Positions 8,300 to 17,191 of a DNA stretch of 41,232 nt are shown piece after piece. Source of the stretch: Opitutaceae bacterium. Lineage in GTDB: Bacteria; Verrucomicrobiota; Verrucomicrobiia; Opitutales; Opitutaceae. A program made the position numbers and the translations under genes. The stretch is from assembly GCA_016794625.1 (NCBI GenBank), contig JAEUGY010000063.1, positions 1-41,232 on the forward strand, given 5' to 3'. A model generated the notes under the pieces. The model saw nothing but the letters and a program-made list of their open reading frames with translations. It searched no databases and was not told the DNA's origin. The stretch's first letter is position 1. Each line of letters starts with the position of its first letter.

Positions 8300-8317
8300 T
8301 AGCGCCCCCGCGCGCAC

Positions 8318-9463
8318 TCATGGCTTCGTCCGCGATACCTCGAGCTGCGCCGCAAACCGGTCGATGACGGCATCCCAGGTGATTTCCAGGGTCGTCTCCC
8401 GGGCCCGGCTCCTGATCCCGGGCCAGGCACCGCGGTCTGCCGCGACCTCGCCCACCTTGGCGACGAATCCCCCAGGGTCAGGCAGAGGGACCGTGTATCC
8501 GTTATTTCCATCACGCAGATGTTCGCGGGCGGAGGCATAGTCAAAAGCCACGACCACCAATCCACTGGCCATCGCTTCGGTCACGACATTGCCAAAGGTC
8601 TCGGTCACACTGGGAAAAATGAACAGATCCGCCGAAGCGTAGTGCGCAGCCAGCTCGTCTCCCCGCCGGACTCCCGCCCAGATGAACTCCGGGTGACGCC
8701 GGGCCAGCACGGCGCGTTCCGGCCCGTCTCCCACCAGAACAAATCGCGCGTCGGGCACGACACGCTGCAATGCGGCGAACGCCTGGACAGCGAGCCCCAG
8801 GTTCTTTTCCGCAGCGATCCGTCCCACGTAGATCGCGACCGGATCCGTCGCGGCCGCTCCCCAGGTCGCCCTCAGTTGCTCCGAGCGCTTCTGCGGGTGA
8901 AACAACGTGGTATCGACGCCCCGGGCGAGCACGCCCACGCCCCGAAACCCCTCTTCGGCCAGCTGGCGCGCTCCACCGGCGGTGGGAACCAATGTGCACG
9001 AAGTTCGATTGTGGAACCAGCGAAGGTAACGAAGGGCCAATCCTTTCAGCAGCTCCAATCCATAGTGCCCGCCATAGGCATGGAAATTGGTGTGAAAACT
9101 GGATGTCACCGGCAGCCCAAGCCTGCGCGCCGCACTCAGCGCCGCCAATCCCAAGGGGCCCTCTGTGGCCACGTGCACCACGTCGGGCCGCACCTCGCGC
9201 CAGCGGCGAATGAGTCGCCCGCGCACCGGCAGCCCCATGCGCAAGCTGGTGTAGGAGGGAATCGCGACCCCTGGCACGACATACTCCGCCACCTGCGGTG
9301 ACAACGAAGCGAGGGTAACCGGGCTCGCCTCGCCCTTTTGTCGCGGACGGATGACCTCAACCTCGTGACCGCGGAGGGCCAATCCTTTCGCCAGGCGGGC
9401 CAACGTCATGGCCACGCCATTCACCTCCGGCGGATAGGTCTCGGTGACAAGGGCGAGTTTCAT
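8318..9463 (-). CDS. GT4-family glycosyltransferase
   Basis: The 381-residue protein begins LALVTETYPPEVNGVAMTLA, the opening of GT4 enzymes that elongate mannose- or glucose-containing lipids. The SSFHTNFHAYGGHYG block is characteristic of the branch that includes PimB/MgtA-like mannosyltransferases and sulfoquinovosyl transferases. The C-terminal half has AIYVGRIAAEKNLGLAVQAF and the E-x7-E motif in SVTETFGNVVTEAMASGLVV. It is cytoplasmic or membrane-associated; the acceptor is probably a membrane lipid (family inference). It is convergent with the DUF2126 gene, with 18 bases between the stops, and lies downstream of the FKBP gene on the same strand, separated by an intrinsic terminator, so it probably has its own promoter in 9464-9545. 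Confidence 0.88.
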   Translation of the reverse strand: MKLALVTETYPPEVNGVAMTLARLAKGLALRGHEVEVIRPRQKGEASPVTLASLSPQVAEYVVPGVAIPSYTSLRMGLPVRGRLIRRWREVRPDVVHVATEGPLGLAALSAARRLGLPVTSSFHTNFHAYGGHYGLELLKGLALRYLRWFHNRTSCTLVPTAGGARQLAEEGFRGVGVLARGVDTTLFHPQKRSEQLRATWGAAATDPVAIYVGRIAAEKNLGLAVQAFAALQRVVPDARFVLVGDGPERAVLARRHPEFIWAGVRRGDELAAHYASADLFIFPSVTETFGNVVTEAMASGLVVVAFDYASAREHLRDGNNGYTVPLPDPGGFVAKVGEVAADRGAWPGIRSRARETTLEITWDAVIDRFAAQLEVSRTKP

Positions 9464-9545
9464 GAGCCAAAACCGGACCGATCTCGATCAAAACGATACC
9501 GTTCGCAACCGTATTGGTGGGCTCGGACTGTTACGAACCGGTCAC

Positions 9546-9574
9546 AAAAAACCCCCGGCCGGGAAGGCCGAGGG
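9546..9574 (-). terminator. Rho-independent terminator of the FKBP gene
   Basis: On the minus strand a nine-pair stem (CCCTCGGCC with GGCCGGGGG, one T-G pair) closes a five-base TTCCC loop and is followed directly by six T. It lies 25 bases after the stop of the FKBP isomerase gene. This is the clearest intrinsic terminator in the window. Confidence 0.85.
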
Positions 9575-9599
9575 TAATTTGTTTGAATCGGTAGGCCGA

Positions 9600-10394
9600 T
9601 TATTTGGCTGCCGGAGCCGCCGCGGGAGCGGGGGCCGGGGCCGCCGCCTTGATCTCGAGCAGTTCGACATCAAAAATCAGCGTCGAAGCCGGCGGGATGC
9701 CCGGGCGGCCATCGTCGCCGTACGCGAGTTGCGGGGGAACGTAGAGCTTGATCTTGCCGCCCTTGTTCACCTTCTGCAGCCCTTCGGTCCAGCCGGCGAT
9801 GACCTGGTCGAGCGGGAATTCCGCGGGCTCATTGCGCTGCACGGAGCTATCAAACACGGATCCATCAATCAGGGTCCCCGTGTAGTGCACTTTGACCGTG
9901 TCCGTCGGCTTGGGATAGTCCCCCGTTCCAGCTTGCACGACTTCATAGGCCAGGCCGCTCGGCAGACTGATCACACCGGGTTTCGCCTTTACCTCAGTGA
10001 GAAACTTCACGGAAGCGGCGAGCCCTTCCTTCTTCAATTCGTCCATGTAGACCTGCTGTTTCGCCTGCATGAACTTGTCCATGTCCGGACCGATTTCTTC
10101 CAACTTGTAGGGAGCGTCCTTACCGGCCGCTGCAGCCTGGAGACCCTTGACGATCTGGGCGGTCTGTTCCGGGGTGAACTTCAGTTCCGTGATTCCGATC
10201 CGTTTGCCCACAAACCAGCCAAACGTTTCGAGCAACTGGTCCTCCGTGTATTTGGGTGCCGCGACCGGGGCGGCAGCTGCGGCCGGGGCCGCGGCCGCTG
10301 TGCCAGGAGCGGGAAACGTGACACCCTGGGCGGACAGGGAGGCCGAAGCGGCGAAGACCACGGCAGGCGTGGCGATGAAACGGAACAAGTTCAT
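9600..10394 (-). CDS. Secreted FKBP-type peptidyl-prolyl cis-trans isomerase
   Basis: The 264-residue protein has a signal peptide (LFRFIATPAVVFAASASLSA) and should act outside the cytoplasmic membrane as a folding helper. After an Ala/Pro-rich linker there is a helical dimerisation-like region (about 45-140) resembling the N-terminal part of FkpA/Mip isomerases, including FGWFVGKRIG and KQQVYMDELKKEGL. The C-terminal FKBP domain (about 155-250) shows VKVHYTGTLIDGSVFDSS, VIAGWTEGLQ, LAYGDDGRPGIPP and LIFDVELLEI, with the usual ligand-pocket Tyr, Asp, Trp and Phe residues. The tail is another Ala/Pro-rich run. The ATG at 10392-10394 places the signal peptide at the N-terminus; longer upstream starts would bury it. 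It diverges from the LOG-domain gene across 139 bases and ends at a strong terminator. Confidence 0.92.
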   Translation of the reverse strand: MNLFRFIATPAVVFAASASLSAQGVTFPAPGTAAAAPAAAAAPVAAPKYTEDQLLETFGWFVGKRIGITELKFTPEQTAQIVKGLQAAAAGKDAPYKLEEIGPDMDKFMQAKQQVYMDELKKEGLAASVKFLTEVKAKPGVISLPSGLAYEVVQAGTGDYPKPTDTVKVHYTGTLIDGSVFDSSVQRNEPAEFPLDQVIAGWTEGLQKVNKGGKIKLYVPPQLAYGDDGRPGIPPASTLIFDVELLEIKAAAPAPAPAAAPAAK

Positions 10395-10533
10395 GCGGAG
10401 ATCGAAGATAGTAACGTAGCAGCGGGTTTTGTTGCCGAAAAGTCGAGAGCGAGCCCGGAAACTCCCGGGTTGGCAAACCATTATCCTCGCTTGAGTCGAT
10501 GGCCGACCGTGGGTTCAGTACGCGCTCTCGACC

Positions 10534-12450
10534 ATGTACGCCGAACAATTTTGGACCAGTCAGGATGGACAGATCCTTGTCGTGAAACCCAAGGACGATA
10601 CCACCGTCCTGCTCACGCTCGCATTCTGGCCCCGGAACCCCGCGGAGTTCGAATTCCTCAAGAGCCATCTGTCCGAATTGCGTTTTACCGAACGCAGTAC
10701 TTTGGCGCGTATCGGCATCGAGATGCTCACGCATGGCCAGCCGACCCTGGATGGCAATCGACTGATCATCGACGCCGAGGCGTTCATCTTCGATCATAGC
10801 TTCCCAAACGCGGCCTACTGGCGAAAACTCCTGCGTCCAGGAATCCCGGTCGGGCGCCTCTATTACGCGCCCGTCGCAGCCAAACTGAACACGGAAGAAA
10901 TTTGGGAAGCGGTCAAAACGAACAAAATCAAGCTGCCCAATACGATTAGCATCGATCGGCTGGGAAGGGTCTTCCTGACCCCGCACCAAGTGGTTTATAC
11001 CCTGAACCCCAAACTCTTGCGCGGGAGCTTCGAACGATTGGTGAACGGGGAAGCCGGGCGCGCCTTTCTCGACAAGGTGCAGATTCGGAGGGAAGTCTCA
11101 CCACTCGCCATCCCACCCCGCTCTGGGATCCTGACGAGCTGCTCCATGTACTTGAAGGAGCATTTTGTGGTGCTCAATCAGGGAGAGGGTCACTTCGGCA
11201 TCCATACGAGCGCAGTCCTCCTGGATCCCCTCAAGACTTTCGGCACCAACATCATGCTGGAGATCTACAACACGGGAGAGCAACCGGTGGTGAACCCCTT
11301 GGTGTCCGTGGAGATCTTTCGGGCTCCACCTCCCACCGACCCGGAGATGAAGACGCTGGCCAAACGCCGTACCCGTCTGCTCTCGACCGTGAGCGAACTT
11401 TACCAGTGCCTCGATGCCACTCCGCCCAAGCCTGCGCCCGACGCACGGCCGAAGACGCGACTGACGGTCAAGGGTCAGAATGCGATGATGGAGAATCAGA
11501 GCCTGTTCTTCGCCGCCGGGACGCCTCCCAGCATGAAGGCGAAGCTCCTCGACGCCAAGGTCGATACCTGCGGCTACAATACCATGGTTCAGGCGCTCGA
11601 CAACGCCCCGGCCGACGCCGACACCCTGCTCATCGACTACTTTCCCAACCTCTTCGAGAACATCGAACTTCTCACCCGCATCCAGGAGCTGAAACTGCGG
11701 CGAATCGTGTTCCGGAAGCCCTCGCGTACCCACGGCTTCTTTCTCTCGAGCAACGCGCACGGGCGGCTGGATAACTTTTCCGCCATCGGGCTCGATGTCT
11801 ACTGGTACAACGAGGCCATGGGCGATGTGTACCTGCACACGTACAAGAAGGAGCATGGGTTTTTCATTCGTGAGGAGCTGTCAAAGCGTTTCCAAGGAGC
11901 CACCATCCTCGCCTTTTACGGGAGCGCGGTGGGGTTGGACGTCGAACAGACAAGGCGCATCTCCACTCTCATCGATACCCTGACCGGATTCATCGGGCCC
12001 AATGTCGGCGTCCTGACCGGAGGAGGAGGCGGGGTCATGCGATTGGCCACGGATCAGGCACGCAGCCAGGGGGCGCTCACGGGCGCGTGTTTTCTGGAAT
12101 TGGAAGCGCAGCCTCCGGAACTCGGCGTGGACTTCTTCAACACCTTCCAGGAAAACAGCCGCCATTTCCGGCAGAAGTGGTTCGAAGTCGCCGATTTCTG
12201 TATCTTCAATGTCGGTGGCGTGGGAACCTTGGAGGAGATCGGCATCGAACTCTGCAATCTCAAACTCGGCATCCGCCCTCGTGTGCCTTACGTGTTTTTC
12301 GACGCCAAGTTCTTTGCCGATCTCCGTAAACAGCTGAGAGAGATGGTTCGAACCCGGAGGGCACCCAGCTGGATGCTCGACTACATTCTCTTCTCCGACG
12401 ATCCCGAGGAGGTCGTCGCCTTCTACCGGAAGAAGCTGCAGGTCCTCTGA
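10534..12450 (+). CDS. Large LOG-domain (lysine decarboxylase-like nucleotide hydrolase) fusion protein
   Basis: The 638-residue protein has an unrecognised N-terminal two-thirds and a C-terminal LOG-type Rossmann domain (about 445-638). The latter shows LAFYGSAVGLD, NVGVLTGGGGGVMRLATDQA near residue 490-505 and FNVGGVGTLEEIGIELCNLK near residue 558-575. The family motif is PGGxGTxxE; here Val replaces Pro but the catalytic-type Glu is kept. LOG enzymes cleave ribose from nucleoside 5'-monophosphates. Residues about 215-265 (SAVLLDPLKTFGTNIMLEIY, then NTGEQPVVNPLVSVEIF) resemble the central beta segment of dCTP deaminase/dUTPase proteins, although I do not see their catalytic motif. The ATG at 10534 is the first plausible start. 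No signal peptide is seen. The actual substrate is unknown. Confidence 0.75.
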   Translation: MYAEQFWTSQDGQILVVKPKDDTTVLLTLAFWPRNPAEFEFLKSHLSELRFTERSTLARIGIEMLTHGQPTLDGNRLIIDAEAFIFDHSFPNAAYWRKLLRPGIPVGRLYYAPVAAKLNTEEIWEAVKTNKIKLPNTISIDRLGRVFLTPHQVVYTLNPKLLRGSFERLVNGEAGRAFLDKVQIRREVSPLAIPPRSGILTSCSMYLKEHFVVLNQGEGHFGIHTSAVLLDPLKTFGTNIMLEIYNTGEQPVVNPLVSVEIFRAPPPTDPEMKTLAKRRTRLLSTVSELYQCLDATPPKPAPDARPKTRLTVKGQNAMMENQSLFFAAGTPPSMKAKLLDAKVDTCGYNTMVQALDNAPADADTLLIDYFPNLFENIELLTRIQELKLRRIVFRKPSRTHGFFLSSNAHGRLDNFSAIGLDVYWYNEAMGDVYLHTYKKEHGFFIREELSKRFQGATILAFYGSAVGLDVEQTRRISTLIDTLTGFIGPNVGVLTGGGGGVMRLATDQARSQGALTGACFLELEAQPPELGVDFFNTFQENSRHFRQKWFEVADFCIFNVGGVGTLEEIGIELCNLKLGIRPRVPYVFFDAKFFADLRKQLREMVRTRRAPSWMLDYILFSDDPEEVVAFYRKKLQVL

Positions 12451-12496
12451 CGCGGCTTGCCACGGCGGGGATCTCCCCCGTTTGCTGGTGGTTTCC

Positions 12497-13798
12497 ATGT
12501 CCACTCTTCCCCGTTCCGTTCTGGTCGTTGGTGCCGGCGGGCGTGAACACGCCTTGGTCCGCGCATTGCAGGCGTCCCCGGCGCGTCCTCGCGTGCTGGC
12601 CGCACCGGGTAATGCAGGAATCGCCGAAGACGCCCCATGCATTCCGGTCGCAGCGGACAACGTCAGAGGCTTGGTCGAACTCGCTCGTCGCGAATCAATC
12701 GAGTTTGTCGTGGTGGGCCCCGAAGTGCCGCTCTCCTTGGGACTCGTTGACGCTCTGCTCGATGCCGAAATTCCGGCATACGGCCCAAAGGCCGACGGTG
12801 CCCGGCTCGAGGCCTCCAAGATCTACACCAAGGAAATTCTGCAGAAATACGGGATTCCAACCGCGGACGCTGCGTCCTTCGCCTCGGCCGACGAGGCCAT
12901 CGCCTATCTTCGCTCTCGTCCCGCTCCGATCGTGGTGAAGGCCGATGGGCTTGCCGCCGGCAAGGGCGTGGTGGTGGCGACCCACCATGATGACGCCGAG
13001 GCTGCGGTCCGGACCTTACTCGCCATTCCCGCCAGGCCCGACTCTGCGGAAGAGCCTTCACGCATCCTTATTGAAGACTGCCTCGTCGGCGAAGAAACCT
13101 CCCTGCTCGTCGTGGTTTCGGGCCGCGACTACGTTATTCTGCCCACCTCACAGGATCACAAACGTGTGGGCGACCATGACACCGGACCCAACACGGGCGG
13201 CATGGGTACGTATTCACCGGCGGAGGTGGTCACTCCCGCATTGTGGGATCGCATCGATCGGGAGATCGTCCGCCCTTCGGTCGATGCCATCGCCTCCGAG
13301 GGCATCGACTTCAGAGGCACGCTTTTCATCGGCATCATGCTGACGGCCGACGGTCCTCAAGTCCTTGAGTACAATACCCGCTTCGGGGATCCAGAAACCC
13401 AGGTGGTGTTGCCGCGCATCGAGTCCGACGTGCTGGAACTGCTCTGGACGGCGGCCCAGGGAAACCTTGCGGACTACACGCTCAAGGTCCGCCGCGAACA
13501 CGCAGTGTGCGTCGTCATCGCCGCCCGCGGCTACCCCGACGCATATCCGAAAGGAGACGCACTGGTCCTGCCCGCCAACCTGCCCGACACCGTCAGTCTT
13601 TATCATGCGGGCACGGCCCGCGACTCAAACGGTCAGCTGGTGACCGCCGGAGGTCGTGTGCTCGGCGTCGCGGCCCTCGGCCCAACGCTACGAGCTGCGG
13701 TCGATCAAGCCTATGCGGTGTGTGATCAGATTGAGTGCCGCAGCAAGTATTTCCGACGCGACATCGGGGCCCGGCAACTGCAGCGGCACCAGCCTTGA
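12497..13798 (+). CDS. purD: Phosphoribosylamine-glycine ligase (GAR synthetase)
   Basis: PurD joins glycine to 5-phosphoribosylamine using ATP in the second step of purine synthesis. The 433-residue length is standard. Seen are VLVVGAGGREHALVRAL at the N-terminus, VVGPEVPLSLGLVDAL, the ATP-grasp region with IVVKADGLAAGKGVVVA, and SQDHKRVGDHDTGPNTGGMG. Mg-binding residues lie in EYNTRFGDPETQVVLPR, and the C-terminus is SKYFRRDIGARQLQ. The ATG at 12497 fits the conserved N-terminus; an in-frame TTG at 12482 adds five residues. It follows the LOG gene on the same strand by 46 bases, so co-transcription of two nucleotide-related genes is plausible. Confidence 0.96.
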   Translation: MSTLPRSVLVVGAGGREHALVRALQASPARPRVLAAPGNAGIAEDAPCIPVAADNVRGLVELARRESIEFVVVGPEVPLSLGLVDALLDAEIPAYGPKADGARLEASKIYTKEILQKYGIPTADAASFASADEAIAYLRSRPAPIVVKADGLAAGKGVVVATHHDDAEAAVRTLLAIPARPDSAEEPSRILIEDCLVGEETSLLVVVSGRDYVILPTSQDHKRVGDHDTGPNTGGMGTYSPAEVVTPALWDRIDREIVRPSVDAIASEGIDFRGTLFIGIMLTADGPQVLEYNTRFGDPETQVVLPRIESDVLELLWTAAQGNLADYTLKVRREHAVCVVIAARGYPDAYPKGDALVLPANLPDTVSLYHAGTARDSNGQLVTAGGRVLGVAALGPTLRAAVDQAYAVCDQIECRSKYFRRDIGARQLQRHQP

Positions 13799-13852
13799 GG
13801 GTAGCCTGCCTTCCTTCGGACCAAACCAAGAACCCGCTCCCTGCTGACCGCC

Positions 13853-14545
13853 ATGACTCCCTGGTTTCGTTCTATCCGACCGTCGGTTGCGCTCTCCTTG
13901 ATTGCACGGACCCTTCTCTTGTTCGCCGCAGTTTCGGTCGGAGGGGCCCGCACCGTGGAGCTGTCCGATGGGCTCACTTACCTTCGAATCAAAGAGGTGG
14001 ACGCTCAACCGATGCCCCCGGCCAAGGCGGCGCTTGTGCTCGACCTCCGAGGCACACGGGCATCGCCGGAGTCCGTCAGCCGGTTCGCCCCTCTTCTGGA
14101 AATCCCCGGACCGGGTGCCATCCGGCTGGTGCTCCTCGACCCAGACACGGCGAAGCCGCTTCTCGATTTGTTCAAGGTGAAGCGGCCCGGGGTCCTTACG
14201 CTGGCGGCCGCGCACGAAGCCGCAGCCGTCGATATCGCCGTGGCCACCTCCTCGGATGAAGACCGACAGTCAAGGGACGCCATTGACGCCGACTCCCCAT
14301 TGACGGACTTGCTCGAACCCAAGCGGGAAAAACGACGCTATGACGAAGCCGCCATGGTTCGAGACCATGCCAACGGTCTACCCATCCCGGAGTCACCCCC
14401 GGAGAGCCTGGATACGACACCGTCTGCGCCCTCGGGCGCGGGCACCTCGCCGGCAGTGGAACCAAAAAACCGTCCCCGCATCGACGCCGTGCTTCAGCGC
14501 GCCATTCACCTTCATCAGGCGCTCCGAGCCTTGGGCAAACTCTAA
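13853..14545 (+). CDS. Hypothetical secreted protein
   Basis: I do not recognise this 230-residue protein. It opens with a basic segment and a hydrophobic stretch (ALSLIARTLLLFAAVSVGGA), which looks like a signal peptide, and then VELSDGLTYLRI. Residues about 55-110 (ALVLDLRGTRASPESVSRF, then IRLVLLDPDTAKPLLDLF) have the alternating hydrophobic pattern of an alpha/beta domain and vaguely recall the carboxyl-terminal peptidase fold, without catalytic residues. The remainder is charged and Pro-rich, probably disordered, ending in a short helix. It lies 54 bases after purD and 87 bases before the phosphatase gene, all on the plus strand. The frame has the expected codon bias, so it is likely a real gene. 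Confidence 0.65.
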   Translation: MTPWFRSIRPSVALSLIARTLLLFAAVSVGGARTVELSDGLTYLRIKEVDAQPMPPAKAALVLDLRGTRASPESVSRFAPLLEIPGPGAIRLVLLDPDTAKPLLDLFKVKRPGVLTLAAAHEAAAVDIAVATSSDEDRQSRDAIDADSPLTDLLEPKREKRRYDEAAMVRDHANGLPIPESPPESLDTTPSAPSGAGTSPAVEPKNRPRIDAVLQRAIHLHQALRALGKL

Positions 14546-14632
14546 TCGCAATCGCGCTACGACCAACTTGGAACCGGCTCCGGCCAAGGGTTGCGTTTCT
14601 ACCGAAAGCCTTTTCGTTCATCGTTTCATTTG

Positions 14633-15121
14633 ATGCGCGGAAAACGGTATCTCCTGACGGTCTGCACCGCCAACATCTGCCGGAGTCCCATGGCGGCGGG
14701 CCTCTTGTCGCATGCCCTGGCGGCACAAGCCGAGCCATTGCGCTCGCTCGACGTGCAATCCGCCGGCGTCGCTGCCCGCGGCGGAGAGCCCGTCTCCGAT
14801 CATTCGGTCACGGCCCTCAAGCGGGTCGGTATCGATATTGAACGCCATACCAGTCAGCCACTTACTCAGGAACTGATCGACGGCGCGCTCGCGATTTTCT
14901 GCATGACTGAAACTCACCGGGCCATGATCCAATTGCAGTTCGATCCCGTGCCCGAGCATGTTTACTTGTGGCGCGAGTTCCTGCCCGAAGGTCATGACAA
15001 GGAAATTGGCGACCCGTTTGGTGGTCCCCTCAAGGTTTACGAAGCCTGCCGCGATGAGATGGTTGAGGCCATTCCCTCGGTCATGGCTTTTCTGCGCACG
15101 TTGATCGCAGGCAAAAAATAA
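14633..15121 (+). CDS. Low-molecular-weight protein tyrosine phosphatase family protein
   Basis: The 162-residue protein starts with the signature CTANICRSPMAAGLL: the nucleophile would be Cys11 and the phosphate-binding Arg17 (C-x5-R-S). The general acid is Asp127 in GDPFGG. This pattern is standard for LMW phosphatases of the Wzb/YwlE type, which dephosphorylate phosphotyrosine or phosphoarginine on proteins; the arsenate reductases of this fold need extra cysteines I do not see. The ATG at 14633 places the P-loop at its normal distance from the N-terminus; a TTG at 14591 would add 14 residues. It may regulate polysaccharide or envelope synthesis, but no tyrosine kinase gene is nearby. glyA follows on the same strand. 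Confidence 0.88.
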   Translation: MRGKRYLLTVCTANICRSPMAAGLLSHALAAQAEPLRSLDVQSAGVAARGGEPVSDHSVTALKRVGIDIERHTSQPLTQELIDGALAIFCMTETHRAMIQLQFDPVPEHVYLWREFLPEGHDKEIGDPFGGPLKVYEACRDEMVEAIPSVMAFLRTLIAGKK

Positions 15122-15136
15122 ATTTTGGTTTCCCCG

Positions 15137-15152
15137 GCATCGATTTCGATGC
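15137..15152 (+). other. Short hairpin between phosphatase gene and glyA
   Basis: GCATCG at 15137-15142 pairs perfectly with CGATGC at 15147-15152 around an ATTT loop, 15 bases after the phosphatase stop. The following sequence is T-rich but has no continuous T-tract, so it could be a weak terminator or simply chance. Confidence 0.3.
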
Positions 15153-15182
15153 TTGCTGGTCGTTTAGGGTCATTGACAACCC

Positions 15183-16478
15183 ATGCCCTCGACCGTCGCA
15201 CCGTCTCCGACCATGCTCAACACCACGCCGCTCGCCCAACTCGACCCGGAAATTCACGCCGCGATCTCCGCGGAGTTTGCTCGTCAGCAAAGTCATATTG
15301 AGCTGATCGCGTCGGAGAACTTCACCTACCCGGCGGTGATGGAGGCCCAGGGGAGTGTGCTCACCAACAAGTATGCCGAGGGCTATCCCGGCAAACGGTG
15401 GTACGGCGGCTGTGAGCACGTCGACACGATTGAGACCCTCGCCATCGAGCGCGCCAAGAAGCTGTTTGGAGCGGAGCACGCCAATGTGCAGCCGCATTCC
15501 GGTTCGCAGGCCAACTTCGCCGTTTATACGTCGGTTTTGACTCCGGGTGACAAAGTGCTGGGCATGAACCTTTCCCACGGCGGTCACCTGACCCATGGCA
15601 ATCCCGCCAATTTTTCAGGGAAACTCTATCAGTTCTGCCAATATGGCGTCCGGGAGGACAATGGTCTGATCGACTACGATGAGCTGGCGACCGTGGCGGC
15701 CCGCGAACGACCGAAAATGATCACCGTGGGCGCCAGCGCTTACTCCCGGGTCATTGATTTTGCCCGGATGGGTGAAATCGCACGTGGGGTCGGCGCCCTC
15801 CTTTTCGCGGATATTGCCCACATCGCGGGTCTGGTTGCCACGGGCGTCCATCCCTCGCCCGTGCCGCATGCCGATTTCGTCACGACCACGACCCACAAAA
15901 CGCTGCGGGGGCCGCGTGGTGGACTGATCCTCTGCCGCGCCGCGCACTCCAAGGCCATCGACTCCGCGATGTTCCCCGGCGGGCAAGGTGGCCCGCTCAT
16001 GCATGTCATCGCAGCCAAAGCGGTGTGCTTTGGCGAATGCCTGAAACCCGGATTCAAGGCGTATGCCGAACAAGTGGTGAAAAACTCACGCGCCCTCGCG
16101 GCCGCAATGATGAGCCGCGGATACAAGGTCGTATCCGGGGGAACGGACAACCACCTCTTCCTTGTCGATCTCCGGGCAAATCTGCCGGAACTCACGGCAA
16201 AAAAGGCCCAGGAGACGCTCGACCTTGCTCATATCACGCTGAACAAAAACACCGTGCCCTTCGAAACCCGGTCGCCCTTCCAAGCCTCGGGCATCAGGAT
16301 CGGAACTCCGGCCATCACGACGCGCGGCATGGTGGAGCGAGATATGGATGCCGTGGCCGCGGCCATCGATCTGGTCCTCAAGGGCATCAACACACCCGGC
16401 GAAACGGCCGCCATTGAGGCCGCCAGAATCCAGGTGGCAGCGCTTTCCGGTCGATATCCCCTGCCGTACCGACGCTGA
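15183..16478 (+). CDS. glyA: Serine hydroxymethyltransferase
   Basis: GlyA interconverts serine and glycine with tetrahydrofolate, supplying one-carbon units. The 431-residue length is typical. The sequence shows [74 protein letters not shown] and [14 protein letters not shown] with the PLP-binding Lys239. The C-terminal region has [14 protein letters not shown]. The ATG at 15183 is used; a second ATG at 15213 would also give a complete enzyme. Neither has a strong ribosome-binding site. No folate or SAM riboswitch was recognised in the short leader. It is a core one-carbon gene and shares the glycine pool with the threonine aldolase and PurD encoded earlier. Confidence 0.97.
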   Translation: MPSTVAPSPTMLNTTPLAQLDPEIHAAISAEFARQQSHIELIASENFTYPAVMEAQGSVLTNKYAEGYPGKRWYGGCEHVDTIETLAIERAKKLFGAEHANVQPHSGSQANFAVYTSVLTPGDKVLGMNLSHGGHLTHGNPANFSGKLYQFCQYGVREDNGLIDYDELATVAARERPKMITVGASAYSRVIDFARMGEIARGVGALLFADIAHIAGLVATGVHPSPVPHADFVTTTTHKTLRGPRGGLILCRAAHSKAIDSAMFPGGQGGPLMHVIAAKAVCFGECLKPGFKAYAEQVVKNSRALAAAMMSRGYKVVSGGTDNHLFLVDLRANLPELTAKKAQETLDLAHITLNKNTVPFETRSPFQASGIRIGTPAITTRGMVERDMDAVAAAIDLVLKGINTPGETAAIEAARIQVAALSGRYPLPYRR

Positions 16479-16725
16479 TCGTGCGTGATCGGCGTTCCTT
16501 TGCCCTCGCGGGTCTGCCCGGGCCTGGCGCGGTCTTTGGTAAACCCCTGGCAATCTGCGCTGGCGCAAATGCCTGACCCCGGTGGAATGGAAAAATCACC
16601 CGCTGGGGACTTGGCTTGTACCGGATCGTCACCATGATGGCTGAAACGGCAGCACCCGCCCGGCGAAACGACGGGAAGTAGTCCCCCAAGATCAAGCGCA
16701 CCGACCGTGGTGCGTCCCACACGAC
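16479..16725. other. Intergenic region after glyA
   Basis: This 247-base region contains no credible gene. It has short GC-rich inverted repeats, for example TGCGC/GCGCA around 16558-16569, but none with a T-tract. It should contain the 3' end of the glyA transcript and the promoter of the receiver-domain gene. Confidence 0.35.
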
Positions 16726-17142
16726 GTGAATCCCGAACCCTCCGGTACAACCCAGCCTCCTTCCACAGAAAAGCGCTGTGTTCTCATCGTGGACGACGAA
16801 GACTCGGTTCGGACGGTGGCAACCCGGATGCTCCAATTGAGTGGCTTCGAAGTGTTGGTGGGGCGTGACGGTCAGGAAGGTCTGGATCTGTTCACAGCCA
16901 ATCGCGGACGCGTTTGCATTCTGCTTCTGGACATGACCATGCCCCGTTTAGGGGGCGAGGAGGTGCTTGAACGCGTCCGCGAGCTAAGTCCTTCCATGCG
17001 GGTGATTTTGATGAGTGGCTATTCACGACGGGATGCGGGTCCGTTGCTTGGCGACGGCCGGATCACTGGATTTCTGCAGAAGCCGTTCACCTTTGCGCAG
17101 CTGAAAGAGCAGATGCGCACGCTGCTGGAAACAGTCGCCTGA
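16726..17142 (+). CDS. Single-domain response regulator (receiver domain only)
   Basis: The 138-residue protein is a lone CheY-like receiver. Residues 17-22 (CVLIVD) lead into the acidic pocket DDEDS, the phospho-acceptor is Asp69 (LLLDMTMPRLGG), the switch Ser is in VILMSGYS, and the conserved Lys119 is in QKPF. No output domain follows. The SGYS/QKPF combination is typical of receivers attached to hybrid histidine kinases, so this one could take part in a phosphorelay or bind a partner protein. The start is a GTG at 16726, leaving a short disordered Pro/Ser/Thr leader of about 16 residues. No histidine kinase gene is nearby, so the partner is unknown. Confidence 0.9.
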   Translation: MNPEPSGTTQPPSTEKRCVLIVDDEDSVRTVATRMLQLSGFEVLVGRDGQEGLDLFTANRGRVCILLLDMTMPRLGGEEVLERVRELSPSMRVILMSGYSRRDAGPLLGDGRITGFLQKPFTFAQLKEQMRTLLETVA

Positions 17143-17181
17143 CGTTTGCCGCTTGGCGGTGGGAAGATTAACCGCTCTGCT

Positions 17182-17186
17182 GGAGG
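17182..17186 (+). promoter_or_regulatory. Shine-Dalgarno that fixes the MFS gene start
   Basis: GGAGG at 17182-17186 lies five bases before GTG at 17192. Strong ribosome-binding sites are rare in this window, so this supports the GTG rather than the in-frame TTG at 17153. Confidence 0.65.
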
Positions 17187-17191
17187 TTTCT

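Noticed and set aside
9444..10799. Plus-strand open frame of 451 codons
   Set aside because: It runs antisense across the FKBP gene and its terminator and into the LOG gene in another frame; no motif supports it.
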